Translations under genes and position numbers: made by a program | In this document: in pieces, positions 8,629 through 16,781 of the stretch | How the letters are laid out: each line of letters begins with the position of its first letter | How positions within the stretch are numbered: position 1 is the stretch's first letter | Source of the DNA: an uncultured Dialister sp. | GTDB taxonomy: Bacteria > Bacillota > Negativicutes > Veillonellales > Dialisteraceae | Direction: 5' to 3' | Length of the DNA: 64,000 nucleotides | Assembly (NCBI GenBank): GCA_902462205.1 | Contig: CABQAR010000006.1 | Coordinates: 1 to 64,000 of the forward strand | The notes under the pieces: generated by a model | Told to the model about the DNA's origin: nothing | The model's input: only the letters and a program-made list of their open reading frames with translations | Databases searched by the model: none

Positions 8629-9282
8629 TCAGTCAAAAAGTTTTTCTGCCGCTTCACCTAAATTTCCGTAGATTCTTGCCATGTGCCTGCACATTTCATC
8701 AGGCGCCATCAGGTCAGGAATCATGACCGGCAGCATGCGTGCGGCCACAGCGCCTTCTATCCCGTGTATGCTGTCTTCAAATACGGCGCATTCCCCGGGA
8801 GCGATCCTGATTTTTTCAGCGGCAAGGAGGAAAATATCCGGCGCCGGTTTTCCATGCCGCACTTCTTCTCCGCTGGCTAATGCGTCAAAATATTTTTCCA
8901 TCCCTGCCTGCGCAAGGTTGCTGCGTATCTGCTCCATCGGGCTGCTGCTCGCCACGGCAGTCCTGATACCGAGTGACCTGCAGGTTTCCAGTATCCTGAA
9001 AGCGCCTTCCTTCACGGGAACGTGCAGGGCCAGTTTGTTTTTCATCCGTCGTTTGCACTCCAGCCGGATCGCCTGCCCATTTTCCGTCCGGTAATAGGTT
9101 TCCAGTATGCGGTCCATTTCTTCTCCGCTGGTTCCGGTGATATCCGCCACAAAAGAATCCGCTAAAGCGATACCCCGCTCTTCCGCCAATTCCTGCCACG
9201 TTTCCTGAAAAACACGTTCTGTATCGAAAAGCAGACCGTCCATGTCAAAAATGCATCCCCGAATCATCCTTATCCGTCCCAT
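8629..9282 (-). CDS. HAD-superfamily phosphatase (beta-phosphoglucomutase-like)
   Basis: A 217-residue HAD hydrolase. Motif I is FDMDGLLFDT with the two catalytic Asp residues. The cap domain follows, motif II is AVASSS, motif III includes HGKPAPD, and motif IV is FEDSIHGIEGA. The closest subgroup is the beta-phosphoglucomutase / sugar-phosphate phosphatase clade. The open frame extends to 9393, but that part runs towards a repeat block, so the ATG at 9282 after AAGGAAG was chosen; ATG 9267 is also possible. The substrate is not predictable. Confidence 0.85.
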   Translation of the reverse strand: MGRIRMIRGCIFDMDGLLFDTERVFQETWQELAEERGIALADSFVADITGTSGEEMDRILETYYRTENGQAIRLECKRRMKNKLALHVPVKEGAFRILETCRSLGIRTAVASSSPMEQIRSNLAQAGMEKYFDALASGEEVRHGKPAPDIFLLAAEKIRIAPGECAVFEDSIHGIEGAVAARMLPVMIPDLMAPDEMCRHMARIYGNLGEAAEKLFD

Positions 9283-9343
9283 CTGTTCATTTTCTTCCTT
9301 TAAGGATACCACAGCGTTGGAATGCGGTAAGGGGATGGGAGAA

Positions 9344-9455
9344 AAATTAGGAATTTGGAATGAGAAATGAGGAATGGCGGTACGCCGCGACAAATTATAT
9401 AGCGGCGAGATTCAGTAGGTAGTAGGTAGAAGTCAGAAGACAGAAGTCGGCAGTT
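9344..9455 (-). repeat. Composite repeat block A (gamma-beta-alpha)
   Basis: A reverse-oriented copy of the modular intergenic repeat. ATTCCTN-type heptamers (read on the minus strand) occupy about 9344-9375. The 25-bp palindromic module is at 9383-9407, and TNCTGNC-type heptamers lie at about 9411-9455. It sits between the HAD gene and the nucleotidase terminator. Confidence 0.85.
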
Positions 9456-9485
9456 ACTTGTCCCCGTTGGTTTTGTTTTCATGAT

Positions 9486-9529
9486 AAAAAGCTGCGGCGG
9501 ATTTCCGGTTCTTTTCCGCTGCAGCTTTT
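9486..9529 (-). terminator. Terminator after 5'-nucleotidase
   Basis: The minus strand carries AAAAGCTGCAGCGG pairing with CCGCCGCAGCTTTTT, ending in a T-run. Confidence 0.8.
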
Positions 9530-9547
9530 CATGTATGGTTATTCTTA

Positions 9548-11146
9548 TTATTTTAAAATGGTGGCTCTCCCCTGTGGTTTTTCGTATTCCTGCGGTACTT
9601 TTCCTTTTAATTCTTCCTTGATGTAGTTTTCCACGCATTCCGTATCTACATAGCCGATGGCCTGGATATCTGCTGCGCCGGGCTCGGTCAGCTTTCCGTA
9701 GGCATCTCCTCCGCGGCAGAGGAATTCTGTGGTGGCGATGGTATACATTTTTCCCGGGTCAAACGGTTTCCCTCCAACTTCATGGATGGTGACGCGGCTT
9801 CCCGGTTTTTCCGGAGCGAAGTAGGTGGAATTTTCGTAAGGTTTCCCGTTCACATAAGGCACCCTCGTATCGACCGTGTAACGGATGCCCGATACCTGCG
9901 GGAAGGCTCCGATCTGTGACGGAAGCGAGCAGGTGGCGGCTTCCATGATTTCCAGAAGGACGTCTCCCTTGATCCTCATGACATACAGCTGGTTGTTGTA
10001 GGGAAGCACGCCGGAAATATGTCCGACGGTGATATTTCCTTTTTCAATGGACTGCCTGAGGCTTCCGCCATTGGTAATCGCGCCGTCCACGGCCATTCCG
10101 GTGGCCGCCATCGCCTGCTGCGCCTGCCAGAGGTAGGCGTCTGACACTAAATCGCCCAGATTGGTCTCTTCCGTCCGCACGCCGGGATCCCGGTTCCCGT
10201 TCAGAAGGAATGCGCTTTCCCCTTTCTTCAGCGCCAGCGCCTGATCGACTTTCTTTTGCTCTTTGTCCACGAGTTTTTTCACGACGGGATCTTCTTCTTT
10301 GAAATCACCAAAGGCGGAGAAATTTTCCACCCATTGGTTGTCCTTACGGGTAATCACACCGATATTTTTCGTGTAGTTCCCCGTTTCTGCCAGAAGCGCC
10401 CCGTTGACGTAGGTGTTCTTCACCTTATGGTCGTGCCCGTCAATCCAGATATCTATGCCTTTGACGTCCATCAGGATATCTTCCGCCCTATGGCCCGTAT
10501 TTCCCGCATCGCTTCCCATATGGCCCAGTACCACGACCACGTCGCACTTATCTTCTTTCCTCAACTGATTGACCAGCTTCTGTGCCACGGCGATGGTTTC
10601 CTTATCGTTCAGGAATTTCAGTCCGTATACGTTTTTCGGATTCGTGGTCACTTCTGTTTCCGGCGTGGTCAGTCCGAGCAGGCCGACCTTCACATCCCCT
10701 TTCCGGTATACGGCCGTTTCGGCGCCTATCGGCTTATTCCACGCCTTAACGATGACATTGGCTGACAGGATCGGGAATTTCGCTTCCTTCATCCGTTGCC
10801 GCAGCACGTCCTGCCCATAGTCGAATTCATGGTTTCCGAGCACCATGGCGTCATAGCCGGCAGCATTCATGAAAGCGATGGCCGATTTCCCCTTGCTGAA
10901 ATTGACCAGGTTATTATCCTGTATGGCGTCGCCTGCATCGACAAGGAGGACGTCCTTTCCCTGCGCTTCATAATGTTTTTTCAGAGCGGACACGGTCGCC
11001 ATGCCATTGATGCCTTCCACCCGGCGGTCGAAGCCGTGGGTGTCATTGGTGTGGAGAATGACAAGGTTTGAAAAATCCGCAGCCAGCGCCTGTCCGCAAA
11101 ACAGCATGGAAACAGCCAAGAGGGCTGCCATCTTATTTTTTAACAT
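9548..11146 (-). CDS. Exported 5'-nucleotidase / UshA-family metallophosphatase
   Basis: A 532-residue periplasmic enzyme that hydrolyses nucleotides or nucleotide sugars to nucleosides and phosphate. The signal peptide is MLKNKMAALLAVSMLFCGQALAA with cleavage after ALA. The dinuclear-metal motifs are in order: HTNDTHG, VDAGDAIQ, GNHEFDYG, GHMGSDAG, IDGHDHK. The C-terminal substrate domain contains NGGSLRQSIEKGNITVG and DAYLWQAQ. ATG 11146 follows AGGAGG. The upstream gene encodes an exported nucleoside hydrolase, so together they can turn external nucleotides into bases. There is no LPXTG anchor, as expected in a diderm. Confidence 0.9.
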   Translation of the reverse strand: MLKNKMAALLAVSMLFCGQALAADFSNLVILHTNDTHGFDRRVEGINGMATVSALKKHYEAQGKDVLLVDAGDAIQDNNLVNFSKGKSAIAFMNAAGYDAMVLGNHEFDYGQDVLRQRMKEAKFPILSANVIVKAWNKPIGAETAVYRKGDVKVGLLGLTTPETEVTTNPKNVYGLKFLNDKETIAVAQKLVNQLRKEDKCDVVVVLGHMGSDAGNTGHRAEDILMDVKGIDIWIDGHDHKVKNTYVNGALLAETGNYTKNIGVITRKDNQWVENFSAFGDFKEEDPVVKKLVDKEQKKVDQALALKKGESAFLLNGNRDPGVRTEETNLGDLVSDAYLWQAQQAMAATGMAVDGAITNGGSLRQSIEKGNITVGHISGVLPYNNQLYVMRIKGDVLLEIMEAATCSLPSQIGAFPQVSGIRYTVDTRVPYVNGKPYENSTYFAPEKPGSRVTIHEVGGKPFDPGKMYTIATTEFLCRGGDAYGKLTEPGAADIQAIGYVDTECVENYIKEELKGKVPQEYEKPQGRATILK

Positions 11147-11200
11147 GCTAACCTCCTATGAATATGACTGAAATCACGAAATATGGGTTACTCATCATCC

Positions 11201-11222
11201 AAAACGGGCTGCAAGCCCTTTC
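11201..11222 (-). terminator. Small terminator-like hairpin between nucleoside hydrolase and nucleotidase genes
   Basis: The minus strand reads GGGCT, TGC, AGCCC followed by GTTTT, directly after the nucleoside hydrolase stop. It may reduce read-through into the nucleotidase gene. Confidence 0.5.
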
Positions 11223-11226
11223 TTAA

Positions 11227-12312
11227 TCAGAGTCCTTCTTCTGCGGTATAAATCATATTCCACAGTTTTTCTTCATCGACGGAGAGGATGATTCTTGCTT
11301 TCTGCGATCCTTCCGGCCCGAAGCCTTTAAATGCCAGCGACTGGCCGTAGGAAAGGGAATAGGTATCGTTGATATCTACCGGATAGGTCACTTCTTCTGT
11401 AATCACGGAGGGATCAATGACCGCCGCCGCTGAAATGACATCCCATACCCAGCTTCTGAATTTGTCATCACTCCTGAAAAGCGGGGTCATCCAGTGTTTT
11501 TCCCACATATCCTTGAACAGAGGGGTTTTCAGCGTCGAAGTGAAGCGGTCATATCTTGCCTTGGTGAAAAATACTTTTTCGCAGACATCCAGCGGTGCGA
11601 TAAGCTGCTCTCCCCATGGTGCGCGGAGGGCGATACGGGAAGATTCCGGATCCATCCAGAAATTGAATTCCGCCGCCGGACTGACGTTGCCGTTCACAAA
11701 GAATGCGCCGCCCATGTAGCAGACTTGCTTGACGAGAGGGGCGATTTCCGGCGCTTTCCGAAGCGCTGCCGCCAGATTGGCGCTGGTTCCGATGGAAACG
11801 ATGGTCACTTCATGGGGTCTTTCCTTGACGGTGCGGATGATGAAATCCACTGCATTTTCCTTCATCGGCCCTGCGGTCGGTTCTTCCCCGTAATTTGCCT
11901 TGTACGCTTCTTTCCAGCTGGCAGGCTGCGCATAGCCGGCTGCGCCCAGATGGCTGTCAGGCCCTTTACCAAAAAACTGCCGTTCCTTTTCAATCATCGT
12001 CAGGCGGCCTGCACGGGTCACCGTATTGATTCCCATATAAACCGGAATATCCTGCGCTTTCCCCAGTCCTTCGAGCTGCCTGATCGCGCTGGCCGTACCG
12101 GTTTCCACCCATGTATTCCCAATCACCACGCTCACGCCGAGCAGGTCGATATTCGGTGCTTTCGCAAGCATGACCATCGCCATGCCGTCATCGAAAAGAT
12201 CGACCATGTCCGCATCCAGAATGACAGGCTTCTTTTCCGCCCTTGTCATGACCGGGCAGGCGACAAAAAGGATACACGCCAGCACGGCCAGAATCCACCT
12301 GATTAATTTCAT
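11227..12312 (-). CDS. Exported nucleoside hydrolase (IunH family)
   Basis: A 361-residue inosine/uridine-preferring nucleoside hydrolase homologue that splits nucleosides into base and ribose. The Ca2+ site is visible in ILDADMVDLFDDGMA, a variant of the usual DTDxGxDDA motif in which the first Asp and the paired Asp are kept. Later family blocks VTIVSIGTSANLAAAL and AAEFNFWMDPESSRIAL are present. Unlike the cytosolic enzymes it begins with a hydrophobic signal (RWILAVLACILFVACPVM). This could be cleaved after TRA or lipidated at the Cys in FVAC. ATG 12312 follows AGGAGG; the in-frame GTG at 12321 is too close to that site. It probably acts in the periplasm with the adjacent nucleotidase. 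Confidence 0.85.
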   Translation of the reverse strand: MKLIRWILAVLACILFVACPVMTRAEKKPVILDADMVDLFDDGMAMVMLAKAPNIDLLGVSVVIGNTWVETGTASAIRQLEGLGKAQDIPVYMGINTVTRAGRLTMIEKERQFFGKGPDSHLGAAGYAQPASWKEAYKANYGEEPTAGPMKENAVDFIIRTVKERPHEVTIVSIGTSANLAAALRKAPEIAPLVKQVCYMGGAFFVNGNVSPAAEFNFWMDPESSRIALRAPWGEQLIAPLDVCEKVFFTKARYDRFTSTLKTPLFKDMWEKHWMTPLFRSDDKFRSWVWDVISAAAVIDPSVITEEVTYPVDINDTYSLSYGQSLAFKGFGPEGSQKARIILSVDEEKLWNMIYTAEEGL

Positions 12313-12504
12313 CGGATACACCTCCTGTAAACTTCCCTTATCTTCTTCATATAGGGTTACACGCCGAAATCAAGAATAATAAAGCTTTCCATAAAGAGGT
12401 TCTTTCTTCTGTCCGAAAAACGGACCTGCCCTGTCCTCCTTTCCCCGTAAAATTCTCAGATCATATAAAATCTATTCTTATACTTCCAGTATACCTGAAA
12501 CAGA

Positions 12505-12536
12505 TAAAAAAATAACCTGTAATAAATTACAGGTTT
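12505..12536 (-). terminator. Terminator after pilC
   Basis: The AACCTGTAAT/ATTACAGGTT hairpin is followed on the minus strand by ATTTTTTTAT. Confidence 0.85.
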
Positions 12537-12607
12537 CGTTCAAAACGCAGATTATTTAGAAATTGTTTATATTCAGAAATAATGGATTCCTTTTCGCAAA
12601 TTTTCAT
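12527..12607 (-). pseudogene. 26-codon open frame after pilC, weakly like a tyrosine-recombinase N-terminus
   Basis: An ATG seven bases after the pilC stop opens a 26-codon frame ending inside the terminator stem. The product MKICEKESIISEYKQFLNNL then RFERNL recalls the start of XerC/XerD core-binding domains (…FLxxLxxERNLS…), but it stops at once. AAGGAGC precedes the ATG too closely for normal initiation. It may be a degraded fragment, a tiny protein or chance. Confidence 0.2.
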
Positions 12608-12613
12608 GCTCCT

Positions 12614-13792
12614 TCATCCCATGTGCGTTCCCACGGCCTGAAATACGGGAACAAGGACGGAAAAGACCACCGCCGCCGTCAGAAGCCCCACAAAAAGAAT
12701 CAGGGCAGGCTCGAGTATTTTCCGAAGCCTGAGCAGCTTCCGTTCCGTTTCCTCCGTCATCAGCCGGGCGCTGTGCTCCAGAAACAAAGGAAGCCTGCCG
12801 CTTTCCATGCCGACACGTACCATGCGGGATAAGGAATGCTCTGTAAAAGAGGACGTCCGGATACATTCCGCAAAATGGCCGCCCTGTTCAATTTCCCTGC
12901 TGATACGCGATATTTCCTTCTTTGCCTCCCCATTGTCCATCATGTCCGCTATATCCGACAGGGCAAGGGATAGCGGTTTGCCGCTTTTCAGAAGCGCCGA
13001 CAGCGCAAAGGCGAAACGGATAAGCAGCAGCCTCCGGATGAAGCGGGAAGCAAAAAGCAGCCGGTCTCCGTTTTCTTTTCCCATCGGGGATTTGAAATAC
13101 AGGATACAGGAAGCGGACAGAACAACAAGGCAGACGGACAGAGCCAGCCCGTATCGCTGCAGAAATCCGCCGAACGCCAGCGCCAGCCTCGTCATCACAG
13201 GAAGCGGAATCGCAAGCGCTTCGAAAAGCATGGCAAAAGACGGAAGAATCACCGTCAGGATGAGCGTGAAAACCACGCAGGCGAAAAGAAGCACGAATGC
13301 GGGATAAAAAAGAGCCGTCTTCAGCCTTGCAATGAACTCCTCTTCTTTCTGATAACAGTCGGAGGCAAGCTGCAACTGCTCGGGAAGCGTGCCGGAGATT
13401 TCCCCGACCCGTATCAGGGCGGTGAAAAACGCAGGAAACGCCTTGGTCTGCAGGAAGCTGTCCGAAACGGAGTGGCCGCCCTCGATGGTTTCTTCAATCT
13501 TTGCAAAAAGCGACTTATCCCGCTGCGGCATGTCTTCCTCCAAAATACGGAGAGCTTCCGTCACAGGGATCCCCGCGGAAAGGAGGGAACTCCATTCTCC
13601 CGCGAAATCAGATAATTTCCGTCGATTCCGAAAGGAAAAGTTTTTACCATCGGACTCCCTGAGCGCCATCGGATGGAGTCCGCGGTCACGCAGCTCAAAA
13701 GCCGCCTGCCGTTTCGTTTCCGCAGACACAAAGCCAGTAATGACTTCTCCCCCTTCATCATAAGCCTTATACCGGAAATCTATGGAAAACAC
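12614..13792 (-). CDS. pilC: Type IV pilus / type II secretion inner-membrane platform protein
   Basis: A 392-residue member of the PilC/GspF family. It has two T2SSF domains (about residues 60-190 and 265-385), each ending in transmembrane helices. Typical segments are FAGEWSSLLSAGIPVTEAL and MVRVGMESGRLPLFLEHSA. It anchors the pilus assembly ATPase and recruits pilins in the inner membrane. pilT and pilB lie upstream on the same strand, but about 690 nt of repeat block B separates pilC from pilT. No prepilin, prepilin peptidase or secretin gene is in the window. Confidence 0.9.
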   Translation of the reverse strand: MFSIDFRYKAYDEGGEVITGFVSAETKRQAAFELRDRGLHPMALRESDGKNFSFRNRRKLSDFAGEWSSLLSAGIPVTEALRILEEDMPQRDKSLFAKIEETIEGGHSVSDSFLQTKAFPAFFTALIRVGEISGTLPEQLQLASDCYQKEEEFIARLKTALFYPAFVLLFACVVFTLILTVILPSFAMLFEALAIPLPVMTRLALAFGGFLQRYGLALSVCLVVLSASCILYFKSPMGKENGDRLLFASRFIRRLLLIRFAFALSALLKSGKPLSLALSDIADMMDNGEAKKEISRISREIEQGGHFAECIRTSSFTEHSLSRMVRVGMESGRLPLFLEHSARLMTEETERKLLRLRKILEPALILFVGLLTAAVVFSVLVPVFQAVGTHMG

Positions 13793-13887
13793 TCTCCTTT
13801 CAGAAATAACCCCGACAAAACATCATCCATCCCACCACCCAAGGATGACGGCAGGGATTTAACACACATATAGCTTCGCTACATTTA

Positions 13888-14484
13888 TTTTCACACGTAA
13901 AACTAACAACTAAGAACTGCCAACTAACTGCTTTTTCTGACTTCTGCCCACTGCTTACTGGCTACTGACTACTATTTGCCCTTCCCAGGAACAGATTCAC
14001 TCTTTTCCTCCCGGAGGGCATCACCCGTCAGTCTTCGACTGCCCCCCTCTTCTAAAGAAGAGGGCTTTCTTGTTTTGAATTTTTACCTGCATCCTATGCT
14101 AGATCCTTACCGCTCCCTTCGGTTGGGTATGGCGTTTCAGACACTTTTACAGCATCGCTTCGCTCCTTGAAAAGTGCTTCACTTGCCATCACTCCACGGT
14201 GCTCCATTCCGTTCGAGGATGACGGCAAGCAGGTAATACCAACAGGTAAATAGCCCCTGCCCGTCATTCTCGAATGAAATGAAGAATCTGGGCAATGGTT
14301 TAAGGTTCTAAATGCCTACGCCGTTCAAGGATGATGATAAGCAAGAAAACTGTTTTCTGACTTCTGATCTCCGACTTCTGACTACTGGCTCCTGACCACT
14401 GTCTACTAATTACAAATCCTCGCCGCTATATTATTTGTCGCGGCGCTCCGCCATTCCTAATTTCTCATTCCAAATTCCTAATTT
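13888..14484 (+). repeat. Composite repeat block B, nearly full-length
   Basis: The modules run in order: alpha heptamers (13888-13978), paired-hairpin module delta (13988-14070), long stem-loop module epsilon (14090-14250), zeta (14252-14312), alpha (14345-14411), palindrome beta (14421-14445) and gamma heptamers (14453-14487). The pilT stop codon lies within the last heptamer. The block fills the space between pilT and pilC; I see no coding sequence in it. Confidence 0.9.
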
Positions 14485-15491
14485 CACATCTCTTCCACCA
14501 GTTTAAGCAGCTCTTTTCTTTCCTCTGCCGCGACTCCTTTCACGTGGTATGCCGCCTGCTTCAGGGTGCGCATGTGCTTGGCGCCTGTTTCCATGTAGGA
14601 AACCACCTGTTCCTCTTTTCCGTCACGGATCAGGCGGGAAATGGCGGGGCTGTTCGTCAGTATTTCACGGAGCAGGATGGTTTTCGTCCCTCTGCGCCAC
14701 AGCCTCTGCGTCGACACGCAGCGAAGCACGGAAGCAAGGACGGAACGCACTTCGCTTTGCCTGTCCGCCGGAAATCCGTGAATCATGCGGCTGATGGCTT
14801 CCGTGGCCCGCCCGTTATGGAGCGTCCCCAGGACGAGATGTCCCGTTTCGGCCGCGGTGAGCGCTGCCGCCATCGTTTCTCCGTCACGCATTTCTCCCAC
14901 CGCGATGACATCGGGGTCTTCACGCAGGGAATCTCTGACCCCCTGTGCGAAATCGGCGGCATCCGCCCCTATTTCCCGTTGGTGGATGAGGGATCTCTTG
15001 GAAGACAGGATATATTCGACCGGATCCTCCAAGGTGACGATGTGGCAGGAGCGTTTTCCTCCGATTTTCTGCAAAAGTCTTGCCAGCGTCGTGCTTTTTC
15101 CGCTGCCTGACGGACCTGAAATGATAACCAGCCCTCTGGTAAGCCCTGCCACCTCTTCCAGCCATGCCTCATCGGGATCCGCTTTCATCCCCGACAAGGG
15201 CGGCAGCAGACGGAGCGCCGCGCAGTCTTTATTTCCGCAGCGGTACAGATGGAGACGGAACCGGCCATCCGCTCCGCCGAAGGCGATATCACAGGCGCCT
15301 GATTTTCCGTATTCTTCTTTTTTGGTATCCGGCAAATCACGGAAAAACGCTTCAAATAGGTCTTTCCCTGCCGTTTCTTCCGTCTTTATCAGATTCCCGT
15401 TTTCCCGGACAGCCACTGCTTCTCCTTCCGTCAGATGGATATCTGTCAGACGGGGATACGCGGCTTTCCACTTTTTAATCCATTCCATCAT
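14484..15491 (-). CDS. pilT: PilT-like pilus retraction ATPase
   Basis: A 335-residue secretion ATPase. Walker A is GPSGSGKST, the Asp box is EDPVEYIL, Walker B is DPDVIAVGEMRD, and the His box TGHLVLGTLH is followed by NGRATEAISRMI, as in PilT. Length and lack of a zinc-binding cysteine cluster separate it from PilB. ATG 15491 overlaps the pilB stop (ATGA) and follows GGGAGG; the longer frame to 15503 lacks a site. PilT powers pilus retraction and twitching. Its presence argues that this cluster is a retractile type IV pilus rather than a simple competence pseudopilus. Confidence 0.9.
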   Translation of the reverse strand: MMEWIKKWKAAYPRLTDIHLTEGEAVAVRENGNLIKTEETAGKDLFEAFFRDLPDTKKEEYGKSGACDIAFGGADGRFRLHLYRCGNKDCAALRLLPPLSGMKADPDEAWLEEVAGLTRGLVIISGPSGSGKSTTLARLLQKIGGKRSCHIVTLEDPVEYILSSKRSLIHQREIGADAADFAQGVRDSLREDPDVIAVGEMRDGETMAAALTAAETGHLVLGTLHNGRATEAISRMIHGFPADRQSEVRSVLASVLRCVSTQRLWRRGTKTILLREILTNSPAISRLIRDGKEEQVVSYMETGAKHMRTLKQAAYHVKGVAAEERKELLKLVEEM

Positions 15492-16663
15492 GGCTCCTCC
15501 CATAAAAATGATGCTTCTTCGGCAGAAATGATTCCTGCTTCCATACGGGCGAGTGCGACGCCGCCCATCGTTTTCTGTCCCTGCTCCTTCATCAGCTCCG
15601 CCAGCTCGTCGGCTGACGCGCGGTCATGGATGGCGGTCCGTTCCTTTTTCCCTATTTCCATCATTTCAAAAATCCCCGTCCTTCCGCAGACCCCTTCCTC
15701 ATGGCAGCGCGGACAGCCTTCCGATATATACGCTGTTTTCCCAAGAAAGGATTTCGGAAGCATTTTTTCCTGTGCGTCGACTTCGGAAACCACTGTCTTT
15801 TTCCGGCAAGCAGGACAGAGTTTCCTTGCCAGACGCTGGGAAATAATGAGGGAGAGCGACGCGGAAAGGAGATAAGGCGGAATCCCCATATCCATCAGCC
15901 GCATCGGGGCGGAAACAGCGTGGTCCGTATGAAGGGAGGACAGGACGAGATGGCCTGTCAGCGCCGCATGAACGGCGATTTCCGCCGTTTCCCTGTCACG
16001 GATTTCCCCAACCATCACCACGTCGGGATCCTGTCTGACCAGGGAACGGAGTCCTTTGGCAAACGTGAGCCCCGCCTTCTCTCTCACTTCCACCTGCGTA
16101 ATCCCGGGAATCCTGTATTCGACGGGATCTTCGATGGAAATCACGTTGACATCCGGGCGGGCTGCCAGCTTCAGTGCGGCATACAGCGTCGATGTCTTTC
16201 CGCTCCCCGTCGGTCCCGTGGTCAGTATCATTCCGCTTTTCCTCCGCAGCGCCCTTTGAATGAGCGTTTCCTGCTCCGGCAGCATGCCCAGCTCATTCTT
16301 TTCTATGAACCCTACATGGCCGGACAGGATGCGGATGACGATGGTTTCTCCGTAGACGGAGGGCATGACGGAAATACGGAAGTCATAGGGAACGGTTTCC
16401 CTCTCCTCAGAAAAGCTGCCGTCCTGCGGAATGCGGGTTTCTCCCACGTCCATACCGCCGAGCACCTTTGCCCGGACGGAAAGGCCTGCCCCCATTTCAC
16501 GGGGAAAACAGTATTTTTCCGCCAGTCTGCCGTCCCTGCGGAATCGGACACGGACATATCCTTCCTGCGGTTCTATATGGACATCGCTTGCCTTTTCTCC
16601 GATGGCCGCCTGCAGAATCCGCCGCATGGCGATTTCCGCGTTGGCCGCATGTACCATCTCCAT
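15488..16663 (-). CDS. pilB: PilB/GspE-type pilus assembly ATPase, short form
   Basis: A 391-residue ATPase that drives pilin polymerisation. Walker A is GPTGSGKTS, the Asp box is EDPVEYRI, Walker B is DPDVVMVGEIRD and the His box is TGHLVLSSLHTD. The four-cysteine zinc motif CPAC...CPRC, absent from PilT, marks it as the assembly ATPase. It is well below the usual 550-570 residues because the N-terminal domain that binds the platform or c-di-GMP is missing. It starts at ATG 16663 after GAGGAGG. It overlaps pilT by four bases, so the two are translationally coupled. Confidence 0.88.
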   Translation of the reverse strand: MEMVHAANAEIAMRRILQAAIGEKASDVHIEPQEGYVRVRFRRDGRLAEKYCFPREMGAGLSVRAKVLGGMDVGETRIPQDGSFSEERETVPYDFRISVMPSVYGETIVIRILSGHVGFIEKNELGMLPEQETLIQRALRRKSGMILTTGPTGSGKTSTLYAALKLAARPDVNVISIEDPVEYRIPGITQVEVREKAGLTFAKGLRSLVRQDPDVVMVGEIRDRETAEIAVHAALTGHLVLSSLHTDHAVSAPMRLMDMGIPPYLLSASLSLIISQRLARKLCPACRKKTVVSEVDAQEKMLPKSFLGKTAYISEGCPRCHEEGVCGRTGIFEMMEIGKKERTAIHDRASADELAELMKEQGQKTMGGVALARMEAGIISAEEASFLWEEP

Positions 16664-16781
16664 AATGCCTCCTCTCCAGAGTACCGATTGCCTCCATTAT
16701 ACCAAAACAGGCACGACGAGAAGAAAATACAAAAAGCCTGCGTCAGAACCGGTGATTTCCGTATCCTGCCGCAGACCTGTT

